Positions 19,988 to 29,550 of a stretch of DNA of 64,000 nt are shown here, piece by piece. The translations under genes and the position numbers were made by a program. Location: NCBI GenBank assembly GCA_019749935.1, contig JAIEPD010000027.1:43190-107189 (forward strand). The letters run 5' to 3'. The stretch's first letter is position 1. Every line of letters starts with the position of its first letter. The stretch is from Alphaproteobacteria bacterium. Its GTDB lineage: Bacteria > Pseudomonadota > Alphaproteobacteria > Paracaedibacterales > CAIULA01. The notes beneath the pieces were generated by a model. The model did not search any database, had not been told where the DNA came from, and saw only the letters and a list, made by a program, of their open reading frames with translations.

Positions 19988-21235
19988 ATGCTATCAATTT
20001 ACCTCCACCGCCCTCTTCTCATTCTCCTGGCCCTTGGGTTTGTAAGTGGCGTTCCTTTTCTTTTAACGCTTTCTACTTTAAGTTTTTGGCTAACAGAACT
20101 TCATGTCAGTAAAAGCGTTATTGGGCTTTTTATGCTCGCAAGCTTGCCCTATAGCCTCAAATTTCTGTGGTCACCTTTTATAGATTCCTTTTCAGTTCCT
20201 TATTTAACAAAAACTTTTAGCCGGCGGAAAAGTTGGTCACTTTTAGCACAAGCGGGTACTTTTATCAGTATCATAGCGTTGGGGCTTAGTAACCCAGAAA
20301 AAAATCTATTTCTAACTGGCGTTTTTGCCTTTCTTGTTTCTTTCTTTGCAGCAACTCAAGACATTATTACAGATGCTTATCGCATTGAATTGCTTCATGA
20401 AAAGTCAACAGGAGCTGGCGCTGCTATGGAAACAATTGGGTTTCGCCTGGGGATGTTAACATCGGGAGCAGGCACACTCTACCTTGCGGCTTGTTTAAAC
20501 TGGACGCTCGCCTACTGCCTCACAGCTTTAACCGGAATCTTGGGCATTATTGCTGTTTTAATGCTTAAAGAACCTTCAATTAAACATGAGCAAAAGATCA
20601 AGGAAAAACCCCCGACAACATTTATAAACAGCTTTTATCAAATTTATTCAAATTCATGGAAAGACCTTTTAAAAAAATCTTATTTTCCCTACCTCCTTCT
20701 GTTTATTTTTTGCTTTAAAATGGGGGATACAGTTTTAAATTCAATGTCGACTCCCTTTTTGTATGAACTTGGCTTTAGCAAAATTGAATATGCTAATGTT
20801 ACAAAATTTTTTGGAATTAGCATGATGGTAAGCGGCGGCCTTATTGGCGGGATCCTTGTCCATCAACTTGGAATCATTCAAACGCTTGTAATGTGCGCCA
20901 CCCTTCAGACGCTGTCTTGTCTTATGTTTATGATCCAAGCTCAAGCTGGGCATGTCTTAAGTATCCTTGTCATAACGATAGCTGTTGAAAGTTTTTGCTC
21001 TGGTCTATGCTCTACAGCCTTTATTGCGTATTTATCAAAGTTCTGCAAAGCGCCCTTTACAGCTAGTCAATTTACGCTTCTTTATTCTGTTGGTTCTCTC
21101 AGCCGCGTCCTTATCTCAACAGGATCAGGATGGATTGCTGACACGTATGGATGGATGATCTTATTTTTTCTCTCAAGCTTATTTAGCGTCCCCATACTCT
21201 ACCTTATTGTCAAAATTAAACGTCAACAACGTTAG
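19988..21235 (+). CDS. ampG: AmpG-type muropeptide permease
   Basis: A 415-residue MFS protein with about 12 hydrophobic segments. Family-typical stretches include GFVSGVPFLLTLSTLSFWL, LPYSLKFLWSPFIDS, FFAATQDIITDAYRIE, GAAMETIGFRLGML and FKMGDTVLNSMSTPFL. AmpG imports GlcNAc-1,6-anhydro-MurNAc peptides released by lytic transglycosylases into the cytoplasm for recycling. Slt (2.6 kb) and AnmK (43 kb) in this window are functional partners. A small basic protein gene follows 26 bp downstream. Confidence 0.92.
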   Translation: MLSIYLHRPLLILLALGFVSGVPFLLTLSTLSFWLTELHVSKSVIGLFMLASLPYSLKFLWSPFIDSFSVPYLTKTFSRRKSWSLLAQAGTFISIIALGLSNPEKNLFLTGVFAFLVSFFAATQDIITDAYRIELLHEKSTGAGAAMETIGFRLGMLTSGAGTLYLAACLNWTLAYCLTALTGILGIIAVLMLKEPSIKHEQKIKEKPPTTFINSFYQIYSNSWKDLLKKSYFPYLLLFIFCFKMGDTVLNSMSTPFLYELGFSKIEYANVTKFFGISMMVSGGLIGGILVHQLGIIQTLVMCATLQTLSCLMFMIQAQAGHVLSILVITIAVESFCSGLCSTAFIAYLSKFCKAPFTASQFTLLYSVGSLSRVLISTGSGWIADTYGWMILFFLSSLFSVPILYLIVKIKRQQR

Positions 21236-21261
21236 TATCTAAAAAGAAAAGAATAGATAAA

Positions 21262-21450
21262 ATGACCAAAGCAAAGAACCCAAAATACAATCGCCTTAGC
21301 GAAGCATTACGACAAAACCTTTTAAAACGTAAAGAGCAGCAAAGAAATCGTTTAAAAAGCGAAGAAGAAAACGACTTAAATGAAACCTCTCAAACAACAG
21401 GAATCACAAACTCTGTTTTCATTCCATCTGATCAAGAAGAAAAAAAATAG
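21262..21450 (+). CDS. Small basic conserved-type hypothetical protein
   Basis: A 62-residue charged protein with the core RLSEALRQNLLKRKEQQRNR. Short proteins built around LSEALRxNLxxRK are common in alphaproteobacteria, which supports it being real; the function is unknown. It has no signal peptide and an acidic, Thr/Ser-rich tail. It is 26 bp after ampG in the same direction. From 21451 to 21653 I see only AT-rich DNA. Confidence 0.6.
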   Translation: MTKAKNPKYNRLSEALRQNLLKRKEQQRNRLKSEEENDLNETSQTTGITNSVFIPSDQEEKK

Positions 21451-21653
21451 AATGTTCTTATTAAATTTATTAACTTCATTCTTTGTATTAAAGCATTAAA
21501 TTATTTTTCTCTTTCTATTTTATATAAATCATGAAAATTAATTCAAAAATTAATTAAAATATGCAGCAAGTTTTCATAAAGATTGAAGATCGCATTGACA
21601 GGCAAGGAACTTGCGGCATAGAGTAGACCAAAAATATTAGATTGATTTACTTT

Positions 21654-22136
21654 ATGACTCCTTATGAATTTCATGTCGTTATCCTTGAGGCTAGAGACAA
21701 GACTAAAGTTAGCGAGCAGTTGTACAAAAGCGTCGTCAAAACTTTAGAGATCAACAGAGTGGGGCACAGTCGAATCACGCTTCCCTCTGTACTAGAGCTT
21801 CCTCCGGCATTGAGAATTGCAATTGAAGCCACAAAGGGAACAGAACCGACTAAAGGTAACGGCTGGCAAAGGCCCGATGGTTATATTATATTAGGATCCT
21901 TTTTAAAAAATGAAATGGCTTGCAATGCCTTGGTTTACACAGAGGTTTTAAGATCCCTACAAGATTTGGCCTGTTATTATACGTTACCAATAAGCTACGG
22001 TCTAATCGTTGCAGATGCCATTGAAGAGAGCGCTAACTATGGAGAATTAGGCCATAGCGCAGCTTTGTCATGCATTAATTTAATTGACCTTAAACAAAGA
22101 TTTGGACTAGAACCAAGTTCAATTTTGGCTCCATAA
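21654..22136 (+). CDS. ribH: Divergent 6,7-dimethyl-8-ribityllumazine synthase-like protein
   Basis: A ~160-residue protein in the ribH position directly before nusB, as is usual in alphaproteobacteria. The fold is recognisable: SRITLPSVLELPPALRIA aligns with the VPGxxELP strand-helix, DGYIILGSF with GxxILGxVI, and YGLIVADAIEESANYG with xGVLTTDNxEQA. However, the GETxHxDYV signature after ILG is replaced by KNEMACNALVYTE, removing the catalytic His. Activity is therefore doubtful. Start chosen at ATG 21654; a TTG lies four codons upstream. Confidence 0.8.
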   Translation: MTPYEFHVVILEARDKTKVSEQLYKSVVKTLEINRVGHSRITLPSVLELPPALRIAIEATKGTEPTKGNGWQRPDGYIILGSFLKNEMACNALVYTEVLRSLQDLACYYTLPISYGLIVADAIEESANYGELGHSAALSCINLIDLKQRFGLEPSSILAP

Positions 22137-22157
22137 GCTTAGGATAGTTTTGAAAAA

Positions 22158-22619
22158 ATGAAAAACAAAAATCAGAGACCTTCTTCAAGACGTTCTTCAA
22201 GATTAGCGGCTGTTCAAGCTTTATATCAGCTAGAACAAACCGAACAAAATGTGGAAACTATACTGAAAGAGTTCACAGAACATCGATTTTCTCTTTTACA
22301 AGAAGAGAAAATTTATTTTAATCCAGATGTCCCCTTTTTCCAAAATTTAGTTTTAGGGGTTTATAAAAATTCAAAGGAGCTAAATGAACTCATTGAAAAG
22401 CATTTAGTTGAGAACTGGAGACTGGATAGACTTCCTTCCGTCATGAGAGGGATCCTCCTAGCAGCTTGCTATGAGATCAGCTATGAAGATATCGTCCCTC
22501 TCCCCGTTATCTTAAATGAGTATATTGAAATATCTAAAGAATTTTTCCAAGACAAAGAAGTTTCTTTTGTTAATGGAATTTTAGATGTTATTTCAAAAAA
22601 CACACGCGTACACGTTTAA
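22158..22619 (+). CDS. nusB: Transcription antitermination factor NusB
   Basis: A 153-residue all-helical NusB. The N-terminal RRSSRLAAVQALYQLEQTEQN is the RNA-binding Arg-rich helix, and the C-terminal RLPSVMRGILLAACYEI and VILNEYIEISKEF...SFVNGILDVI are family hallmarks. NusB with NusE binds boxA RNA in rRNA antitermination. It sits 21 bp downstream of the ribH-like gene. After its stop comes a 226-bp very AT-rich gap with no identifiable feature. Confidence 0.95.
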   Translation: MKNKNQRPSSRRSSRLAAVQALYQLEQTEQNVETILKEFTEHRFSLLQEEKIYFNPDVPFFQNLVLGVYKNSKELNELIEKHLVENWRLDRLPSVMRGILLAACYEISYEDIVPLPVILNEYIEISKEFFQDKEVSFVNGILDVISKNTRVHV

Positions 22620-22845
22620 TTTTAAGGAAAATAATAATTTTAAATATAAAAAAAATTAAGATAGTTACGCAATAAATAATAAAAAAATATTTTTATTTCA
22701 TTAATCAGTGTTTGTTTTGAATTTTTCAAATATTTTTAATGGATACTAATAAATATTCTTGAAAAATATTTTTTAGTTATTAAATTATTTTTAACAAATT
22801 CACTGTAAATTTAAGTTAAGAACACTAAAATATAGGTATTAAATT

Positions 22846-23292
22846 ATGAAAGATTCATATTTCGAAGCAGTAGTTATGATTGAACGTCTCCACAGATTAT
22901 TCTTGGAGGTCGTTAAAATGGAACTTGATAAGCTGCACACACGCGATATCAACAACGTACAAGCTTTAGTTTTGTATAACATAGGAAAAAGCCAGCTGAC
23001 TGTTGGTGAATTGACAAACCGCGGTTATTACTTAGGATCAAACGTTTCCTATAATTTACGCAAGATGGTGCAAAATGACTATGTCCTTCAGGTACCTTCC
23101 CCGCACGATCGCAGATCAAGCCATGTGAAGCTTTCTGCTAAAGGTTTGGAATTATTTGAAAGGCTCGATAAAATTTTGGGAAGCCACGCAACAACATTGC
23201 ATAAAGACGTTGCTAATTCTGAAAGCATGAATGATTTCTGCCACACATTGCGCAAACTAGAGACATTCTGGTCAGGTCTTTTGACTCGTTAA
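22846..23292 (+). CDS. MarR-family regulator, LdtR-like
   Basis: A 148-residue winged-helix protein. The helix-turn-helix is around LTVGELTNRGYYLGSNVSYN and the wing is LQVPSPHDRRSSHVKLSAKG (DxR of the MarR family). The combination NNVQALVLYNIG...GYYLGSNVSYNLRKMV is typical of the LdtR-type MarR proteins conserved across alphaproteobacteria, which in studied species control an L,D-transpeptidase and stress tolerance. The gene stands alone after a 226-bp AT-rich leader and ends at a hairpin terminator. Target genes cannot be read from this window. Confidence 0.88.
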   Translation: MKDSYFEAVVMIERLHRLFLEVVKMELDKLHTRDINNVQALVLYNIGKSQLTVGELTNRGYYLGSNVSYNLRKMVQNDYVLQVPSPHDRRSSHVKLSAKGLELFERLDKILGSHATTLHKDVANSESMNDFCHTLRKLETFWSGLLTR

Positions 23293-23319
23293 TTTCCCCT
23301 GGGGAATTTGTTTTTAAGA

Positions 23320-23343
23320 AAAAGGGAGCTATGTCTCCCTTTT
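23320..23343 (+). terminator. Intrinsic terminator after MarR gene
   Basis: AAAAGGGAG-CTATGT-CTCCCTTTT forms a 9-bp stem with a 6-nt loop, followed by TTCTTGCTT. The A-run on the left arm makes it able to act in both directions, serving the convergent trmJ, whose stop codon lies inside it (23329-23331). Confidence 0.75.
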
Positions 23344-24060
23344 CTTGCTTAAAAAATCTAACACTCCGTTCAGGGTACGCACTTCTTGTTCCGTTAAGTC
23401 CATACGGGTAAAAATATTTTTTAAATTACGCCACATGATCGGCTTTTTATAATCTGCACGCCAAAAATAGGTGTGATCCAATTTTTCTTCAAGGTTAGAA
23501 AGAAAATATTGCACCTGCTCTAAAGGAGCTGGCGTTGATTCACCAATCTGTAAATATTGCTCTTTTGGCTCAGTTTTCTTTAAATAGTATTCATAAGCCA
23601 CAATCACAAGGGCTTGCCCCAGGTTAAGTGAAGAGAAATCAGGCTGCACAGGAATATGAATAACACCTGAGCAAAGGCTTATATCTTCGTTACTTAAGCC
23701 CGTTCTCTCTGGCCCAAAAAGAAATCCAACCTTCCAGCTTGGATTTTGAGAAACTAACGTAACGCAAGCTTTTGGCGTATAGCATTTTTTAACCATCTGC
23801 CGGATAACAGCCGTTGTCGCAAACACATGCGTTAAATCAGAAATGGCCTCAGATAAAATTGAGAAAACCAAAGCTTTTTCTAGGATTCTATCAGCGCCCA
23901 CTGCCATCGCAACAGCTTTTGGATCATCCGTAGACACTTTTGGATTAACCAAGCGCAAATCAATCAGTCCAAAGTTAGCCATTGCCCTCGCAACTGCCCC
24001 TAAATTTTCAGACAGCTGCGTTTCAACTAAAATAATCACAGGCAGATTAGTGAGAGACAT
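23329..24060 (-). CDS. trmJ: tRNA (Cm32/Um32) methyltransferase TrmJ
   Basis: A 243-residue SPOUT methyltransferase. N-terminal ILVETQLSENLGAVARAM (N and R conserved), FLFGPERTGLSNEDI (SAM knot) and IPVQPDFSSLNLGQAL (knot with SLNL) identify the TrmJ/LasT group, which 2'-O-methylates tRNA position 32. The C-terminal extension of ~85 residues is typical of TrmJ. It follows cysS by 15 bp in the same direction, a pairing seen in other alphaproteobacteria. Confidence 0.9.
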   Translation of the reverse strand: MSLTNLPVIILVETQLSENLGAVARAMANFGLIDLRLVNPKVSTDDPKAVAMAVGADRILEKALVFSILSEAISDLTHVFATTAVIRQMVKKCYTPKACVTLVSQNPSWKVGFLFGPERTGLSNEDISLCSGVIHIPVQPDFSSLNLGQALVIVAYEYYLKKTEPKEQYLQIGESTPAPLEQVQYFLSNLEEKLDHTYFWRADYKKPIMWRNLKNIFTRMDLTEQEVRTLNGVLDFLSKKRET

Positions 24061-24075
24061 TTTATGCTGGAACTC

Positions 24076-25440
24076 TTATGAACTTTTCCATATTGTTCCT
24101 TGCGCGGTATCCTCTAGTTGAACGCCTAAGTCAAGAAGATGCTTTCTAACCCTATCGGCTTCAGCAAAATCTTTATTTTTGCGGGCTAAGTTTCTTTGTT
24201 CAATAAAAGATTCAATTTCGGCAGCATTAATTGCTGCTTTTTCGCCTTGTAGCCATTCCTCAGGCAAGGATTGCAACAAACCCAAAACAAAAGCAGCGCT
24301 TTTTAATTCGCCAACAAATCTTTTCTTCTCATTTTCGTCAGCACTTTTATGGATTTTCCCTACAATTTGATGAACATGGCTAAGGGCAAGAGGCGTATTA
24401 AGATCATCCTCTAGGGCCTCTAGGATCTCTTTTGGTGTTTTTCCAAACTCAACACTTTCATACCCTCTAAACGCTGAGTACAAACGATCTAACGTTTGCT
24501 TCGCTTGCGATAAAACATCATCTGTCCAATCCAAAGGTTGCCTATAATGCGTCATCATAAGTGCAAGACGGATTGTCTCCCCTTTGTGCTTTTCTAAAAG
24601 ATCATCAACTGTTAAAAAATTTCCAAGCGATTTAGACATTTTACTGCCATCAACGGTTAAATGGCCGTTATGAAGCCAGAAATTTGCCATCTTCTTTGTT
24701 CCATGAGCGCAGCAGCTTTGTGCCACTTCGTTCTCATGGTGCGGGAAAATTAAATCGATTCCACCACCATGTATATCAAAGGTCTTCCCTAAATATTTCC
24801 AGCTCATAGCAGAACATTCAATGTGCCAACCAGGGCGCCCTCTGCCCCAAGGACTATCCCAGCCTGGCAAATCGTCACTCGATGGTTTCCATAAGACAAA
24901 ATCACCAGCATCCTGTTTGTAAGGCGCAATCTCAACGCGCGCGCCCGCTAAAAGCTCATCCGTATTGCGGCGCGATAACTGGCCATAGGATTTATATTCG
25001 GACACTTTAAATAAAGCATGCCCTTGTGATTCATAGGCATATCCCTTTTCAATTAAGGATTCTATCAGCGCAATCATTTCAGGTATGTGCTTTGTTGCTC
25101 TGGGCTCATGATCTGGCGATAAAACACCTAATTTATTCATGTCCTTATGGTATTGCGCAGTCGTTTTTACGGTAAGCTCATCTATAGAAATACCCAGATT
25201 TTTACTGGCTTCATTAATCTTATCATCCACATCTGTTATGTTTCGAACATACGTAACCTTAGGATACATAAGCTTTAAAAGACGATAAAGCACATCAAAA
25301 ACAACGACAGGCCGTGCATTGCCAATATGCGCTCTGTCATATACCGTGGGCCCGCAAACATACATACGGACATGATCCCGATCAATTGGCTGGAAGGTTT
25401 CCTTAGTCCGTGATAGACTGTTATAAAGTTTTAAGGACAT
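24076..25440 (-). CDS. cysS: Cysteinyl-tRNA synthetase
   Basis: A 454-residue class I aminoacyl-tRNA synthetase. The zinc and Cys-binding start is MYVCGPTVYDRAHIGNARP, with HIGN as the HIGH motif. WHIECSAMS and IDLIFPHHENE supply the other zinc ligands. SKMSKSLGNF is the KMSKS loop, and a helical anticodon-binding C-terminus follows. It charges tRNA-Cys. It is probably cotranscribed with trmJ. Confidence 0.97.
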   Translation of the reverse strand: MSLKLYNSLSRTKETFQPIDRDHVRMYVCGPTVYDRAHIGNARPVVVFDVLYRLLKLMYPKVTYVRNITDVDDKINEASKNLGISIDELTVKTTAQYHKDMNKLGVLSPDHEPRATKHIPEMIALIESLIEKGYAYESQGHALFKVSEYKSYGQLSRRNTDELLAGARVEIAPYKQDAGDFVLWKPSSDDLPGWDSPWGRGRPGWHIECSAMSWKYLGKTFDIHGGGIDLIFPHHENEVAQSCCAHGTKKMANFWLHNGHLTVDGSKMSKSLGNFLTVDDLLEKHKGETIRLALMMTHYRQPLDWTDDVLSQAKQTLDRLYSAFRGYESVEFGKTPKEILEALEDDLNTPLALSHVHQIVGKIHKSADENEKKRFVGELKSAAFVLGLLQSLPEEWLQGEKAAINAAEIESFIEQRNLARKNKDFAEADRVRKHLLDLGVQLEDTAQGTIWKSS

Positions 25441-25551
25441 AGTTCTTCTTTTTTCCCTTTAGACTATTTTATAACTATGCCAAGTTTATCTTGATTTTTC
25501 TAGGCTAGAGACGTTATTTCTTAATAGATTATATTTTTAGGAGTCCACCAA

Positions 25552-25947
25552 ATGGCACGCGTTACCGTCGAAGATTGTATTATCAACATTCCTAACCGAT
25601 TTGAGTTAGTCTTAATTGCGGCAAGAAGAGCGCGCGAGATTGCTGCAGGCGCCTCCCTTACTGTGGCCCGTGACAATGATAAAAATCCAGTTGTCGCGTT
25701 ACGCGAAATTTCTGAAGAAACGATTTCATTATCAGCTCTTAGAGAAAACATCATAAAAGGCATGCAACGCAACGTATTCATTGATGACACAGAGAGTGAT
25801 TTAGATGAAGAGTTGCAAGATATTATGCAAGCTGAGCAAGGATGGCAAACGCAACGTAAAGTTGGAGATGGCATGAGTATTTCTGATGAAGATGAGATGG
25901 ATGAGGAAGATGCTTCTGACGATGATGAAATAGAGGAAGAAGAATAA
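25552..25947 (+). CDS. rpoZ: RNA polymerase omega subunit
   Basis: A 131-residue protein. The N-terminal MARVTVEDCIINIPNRFELV and ARRAREIAAG, with DNDKNPVVALREI, are the conserved omega core that chaperones RpoB'. The tail (~100-131) is very acidic (EDEMDEEDASDDDEIEEEE), longer than in many relatives. AGGAG precedes the ATG. The next gene is rsh, the usual alphaproteobacterial arrangement linking omega with the ppGpp enzyme. Confidence 0.95.
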   Translation: MARVTVEDCIINIPNRFELVLIAARRAREIAAGASLTVARDNDKNPVVALREISEETISLSALRENIIKGMQRNVFIDDTESDLDEELQDIMQAEQGWQTQRKVGDGMSISDEDEMDEEDASDDDEIEEEE

Positions 25948-26023
25948 GGTTTCTTACACATTTTAGTTACTAGATCTATATCCTAAAAGTTGTAGGTCTA
26001 ATTTTAATCTTTAAGGATACGTC

Positions 26024-28192
26024 TTGATACGTCAGTTCGAATTAGTAGAACGGCTGAAGGCATACGACCCAACAGCAGATGAGGATCTTTTAAACAGAGC
26101 CTACGTCTTTTCCATGAAGGCTCACGGTAGTCAGCTCCGTGAATCAGGAGACCCATATTTCTCTCACCCTATAGAGGTTGCTGGCATCCTCGTTGACATG
26201 AAGCTTGATTGCTATTCGATCGCAACAGCCTTGCTTCATGATACTGTCGAAGACACCGTTGCAACTCTCAATGAAATCCAAGAATTGTTTGGGACTGAAA
26301 TTGCCCGTCTGGTCAATGGCGTTACAAAACTCTCTCAGCTTGAGCTACAATCCGAAGAAACCAAACAAGCAGAAAACTTTCGAAAACTTGTTGTCGCAAT
26401 GTCCAGTGATATTCGTGTGCTGCTCGTAAAACTAGCGGATCGTTTGCATAATATGCGAACCCTTCATTACGTAGTAGCCGCAGAAAAACGCCGAAGAATT
26501 GCTAGGGAAACGATGGAAATATACGTTCCTCTTGCAGAACGTATGGGCATGCAAAGCATGAAGGATGAGTTGGAAGATCTAGCATTTTCCGTACTGAATG
26601 CGGAAATGCATGAATCAATAAAAAGCCGGTTAAGATTTTTACATGAATCTTCAGAAAACACCATTGATACCATTCTGAATGATCTAAAACGCGCTACGCA
26701 AGAAAATGGCCTTGAATGTAGTGTGAGTGGAAGGCTTAAGACCCCTTATTCAATATGGGGAAAGATGCAGAAGAAAAATATTACATTTGAACAACTTTCT
26801 GACATTATGGCCTTTCGTTTGGTTGTCAATACAGTGGCAGAATGCTATCAGGCCCTTGGCATTATGCACAGTCAATATCATCTCGTCCCTGGACGATTTA
26901 AAGATTACATTAGCACCCCAAAAGCCAACAATTATCGCTCGCTTCACACCGGGCTTATTGGTCCTTTAAATCATCGCATTGAGATCCAAATCAGAACAAA
27001 AGAGATGCATCAAATCTCAGAACTGGGCGTTGCTGCACATTGGCAATATAAAAAAAATGGCCCTGTTCATGAAGGCAAACAATACGCTTGGCTTAGAAGT
27101 CTACTTGAAATTCTTGAGCAAGCCTCAGGACCAGAAGAATTTCTAGAACATACTAAACTTGAGATGTTCCAAGACCAGGTTTTTTGTTTCACACCAAAGG
27201 GAGAATTAATCCCTTTGCCGCGAGGAGCAACGCCGATTGACTTTGCTTATGCTATTCATTCTGATATTGGAGATCGGACAGTCGGGGCTAAAATCAATGG
27301 TCGCCAGATGCCCCTTCGGACTCAACTGCAAAATGGGGATCAAGTTGAAATTATTACTGTCAAGAATCAGTGTCCCTCACCTACTTGGGAACGATTTGTT
27401 GTAACAGGCAAAGCAAGGGCTCGTATTCGAAGATTTATACGCAGCCAACAACGAGATCAATTTAGTGAACTTGGGAAATCATTACTTCAAAAAGCGTGCA
27501 TTAAAGAGGGTATTCCCTATTCTGAAAAGGCATTTATAAGTTCAATCAAACATTTTCAGTACACCTTAGTCGATGATCTATTTGCAGCCATAGGCGAAGG
27601 TATTCATTCTGCAAAAGAAGTTGTGGGCGTTGCATATCCTGATAGACAAAGCCAGGAAGATTCTTCAGATAAAAAGCAAAAGAAAAATCAGAAAATTAGT
27701 GATGAGTCTGAGAAATTCATAAACAGCAAGACTTCTTCATCTCACAAAACGGCTATTTGCATTAAAGGATTAATACCAGGCATGGCTGTGCATTATGCAG
27801 GTTGCTGTCATCCCTTGCCTGGTGATAAAATAATTGGCGTTATAACAACAGGAAAAGGTGTGACGATTCACACCCATGATTGTGAGGGTGTTTCAACCAC
27901 AATCGACCCTGAACGAGTCCTTGATTTATCCTGGCAAGAAGATATCGATAACAAAAGCCGTCATGTTGGAAGGCTAAAAGTAATCTTTATCAATAAAGCA
28001 GGAAGCCTTGCCAGCATGACCACGTCCATAAGCAAGCTACAAGGCAACATTGTAAACCTTAAAATCACTAATAGAACCTCAGAGTTTTGGGATTTGTTTG
28101 TGGATGTTGAAGTGAAAAACGTGAACCATCTTCATGATATTCAAGCAGCGCTTAGAAACGTTCCCATCATTAATTACGTAGCACGGATATAA
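26024..28192 (+). CDS. rsh: Bifunctional (p)ppGpp synthetase/hydrolase (RelA/SpoT homologue)
   Basis: A 722-residue long RSH. Domain order: HD hydrolase (~25-180, YFSHPIEVAGILVDM and ALLHDTVEDT with metal ligands), synthetase (~225-340, RLKTPYSIWGKM, PGRFKDYISTPKANNYRSLH), TGS (~385-445, FCFTPKGELIPLP) and a C-terminal region with HYAGCCHPLPGD and a terminal ACT domain (~650-722). Key residues of both activities look intact, so it probably makes and degrades ppGpp. TTG start at 26024 with AAGGA upstream. It is 76 bp downstream of rpoZ. Confidence 0.94.
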   Translation: MIRQFELVERLKAYDPTADEDLLNRAYVFSMKAHGSQLRESGDPYFSHPIEVAGILVDMKLDCYSIATALLHDTVEDTVATLNEIQELFGTEIARLVNGVTKLSQLELQSEETKQAENFRKLVVAMSSDIRVLLVKLADRLHNMRTLHYVVAAEKRRRIARETMEIYVPLAERMGMQSMKDELEDLAFSVLNAEMHESIKSRLRFLHESSENTIDTILNDLKRATQENGLECSVSGRLKTPYSIWGKMQKKNITFEQLSDIMAFRLVVNTVAECYQALGIMHSQYHLVPGRFKDYISTPKANNYRSLHTGLIGPLNHRIEIQIRTKEMHQISELGVAAHWQYKKNGPVHEGKQYAWLRSLLEILEQASGPEEFLEHTKLEMFQDQVFCFTPKGELIPLPRGATPIDFAYAIHSDIGDRTVGAKINGRQMPLRTQLQNGDQVEIITVKNQCPSPTWERFVVTGKARARIRRFIRSQQRDQFSELGKSLLQKACIKEGIPYSEKAFISSIKHFQYTLVDDLFAAIGEGIHSAKEVVGVAYPDRQSQEDSSDKKQKKNQKISDESEKFINSKTSSSHKTAICIKGLIPGMAVHYAGCCHPLPGDKIIGVITTGKGVTIHTHDCEGVSTTIDPERVLDLSWQEDIDNKSRHVGRLKVIFINKAGSLASMTTSISKLQGNIVNLKITNRTSEFWDLFVDVEVKNVNHLHDIQAALRNVPIINYVARI

Positions 28193-28200
28193 AGCCCCCT

Positions 28201-29448
28201 CTACGCAGCTTTCTTGTAAGAAGTTTCTTCCGGTTTCCTAATCAAAAAACGATGCAAAATAAGCGTTAAGACACTCATAAAGATAATGTAACTAGACACG
28301 GCAATTTCCGAACCGAATGTATGCGTTAAGATCGTTGCAATTAAGGGAGCTGTCCCACTAAAAACAGCAATGCCAAAAGTATACGAGATTGCAAGCCCTG
28401 AATAACGACAAGAGGTTGGAAAAAAGCTTGCCATATAAGGAAAGGCACAGCCATTAATAAGCGTTCCTGATGCCATCATCAAAAACAGGAAAAGTACCGC
28501 TTGGATCATCCCAACAAAAGGCCCTGTTAACAACCAAAAAGCAGGTATGGACACAAGGATGTTTGCGATACATCCCCTTGTTATCATTTGAGGAAACCCA
28601 ATTTTATCTGAAATTCGCCCGCAAGGAATTAAGAACAAGGCGTTAAAAACCATCGTTAATCCATTTAAGGCCATTGATTCTGATGGCGTAAATCCAAGGT
28701 CGCCATAAACTTTATTGATATAAACTGTGGAAAGATTTAAAGGAATTGTTGTTAACCCTGATAAAACAAAACAAAAAAGCATTTCCTTTTTATATGCTCC
28801 AGTAAGAGTCCGGATTGATTGCATATAATTGCCAGCTGCCTTTGGATCAGAAGGGAGGAATTCCAATTTCTCACGCAATTTTATGGAAAGAAAAGCCAAA
28901 AACCCACCTAATATAAAAGGAAGACGCCAGCTCCACGAAGGAAGGATTTGAAGGACTGCAACAAGCCCTGCTAAGGTTGCCAGAATTGCACCAATCACGC
29001 CAGAAGCAATCAAAATACCTGTATTTTTTCCAAGCTCATTCTTTGGAAAAGTTTCAAAAATATAAACATTTATACCGGCAAACTCACCTCCAAAAAAGAA
29101 CCCCTGCATCATACGGCAGATAATCAGAATAATGGGCGCCATAACCCCAATATCCTGATAGCTTGGCAGCAAACCGATAATGAGTGTTGGAACGCCAACA
29201 AGACCGATAGAAAGCATCAAGGGCAAATTTCGATTTGTAGAATCTCCTATAAGACCAAAAAGAATCGCTCCTAAAGGTTTGGTGATATACCCAGCTGCAA
29301 ACGCCCCAAATGTAGATAATGTTTGTGTAAAAGGATCTGAGCTTGGGAAAAAGATAGGAGCTAAAAGGATTGAAAAAAACCCATAAAGAGTATTATCGAA
29401 GCATTCAATAATATGACCGAGTGCAAGACCATTTCTAAAGATCTTCAT
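28201..29448 (-). CDS. MFS transporter, metabolite:H+ symporter type
   Basis: A 415-residue, 12-segment MFS protein. ECFDNTLYGFFSILLAPIFF, FGAFAAGYITKPLGAILFG and CRMMQGFFFGGEFAG are typical of the MHS (ProP/ShiA-like) group that carries organic acids or osmolytes with protons. The loop motif after helix 2 is GDSTNRNLPL, a weak version of GDRxGRR. It is a paralogue of the transporter at 49949-51202. It lies ~100 bp downstream of psuG in the same direction, so it could transport a substrate linked to that pathway, but the substrate is not known. Confidence 0.86.
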   Translation of the reverse strand: MKIFRNGLALGHIIECFDNTLYGFFSILLAPIFFPSSDPFTQTLSTFGAFAAGYITKPLGAILFGLIGDSTNRNLPLMLSIGLVGVPTLIIGLLPSYQDIGVMAPIILIICRMMQGFFFGGEFAGINVYIFETFPKNELGKNTGILIASGVIGAILATLAGLVAVLQILPSWSWRLPFILGGFLAFLSIKLREKLEFLPSDPKAAGNYMQSIRTLTGAYKKEMLFCFVLSGLTTIPLNLSTVYINKVYGDLGFTPSESMALNGLTMVFNALFLIPCGRISDKIGFPQMITRGCIANILVSIPAFWLLTGPFVGMIQAVLFLFLMMASGTLINGCAFPYMASFFPTSCRYSGLAISYTFGIAVFSGTAPLIATILTHTFGSEIAVSSYIIFMSVLTLILHRFLIRKPEETSYKKAA

Positions 29449-29550
29449 ATTTTATACTTTCATTAGGAATTACAAAAAAATTTATTTTTTTATAATAAGG
29501 ATGGTTTTTTTAGATAGACAAGAAGAAAATATAAATTATTTTCAAATATT

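Noticed and set aside
25521..25961. 146-codon Ser-rich frame antisense to rpoZ
   Set aside because: It mirrors the acidic GAA/GAT-rich tail of rpoZ; a clear shadow of a well-identified gene.
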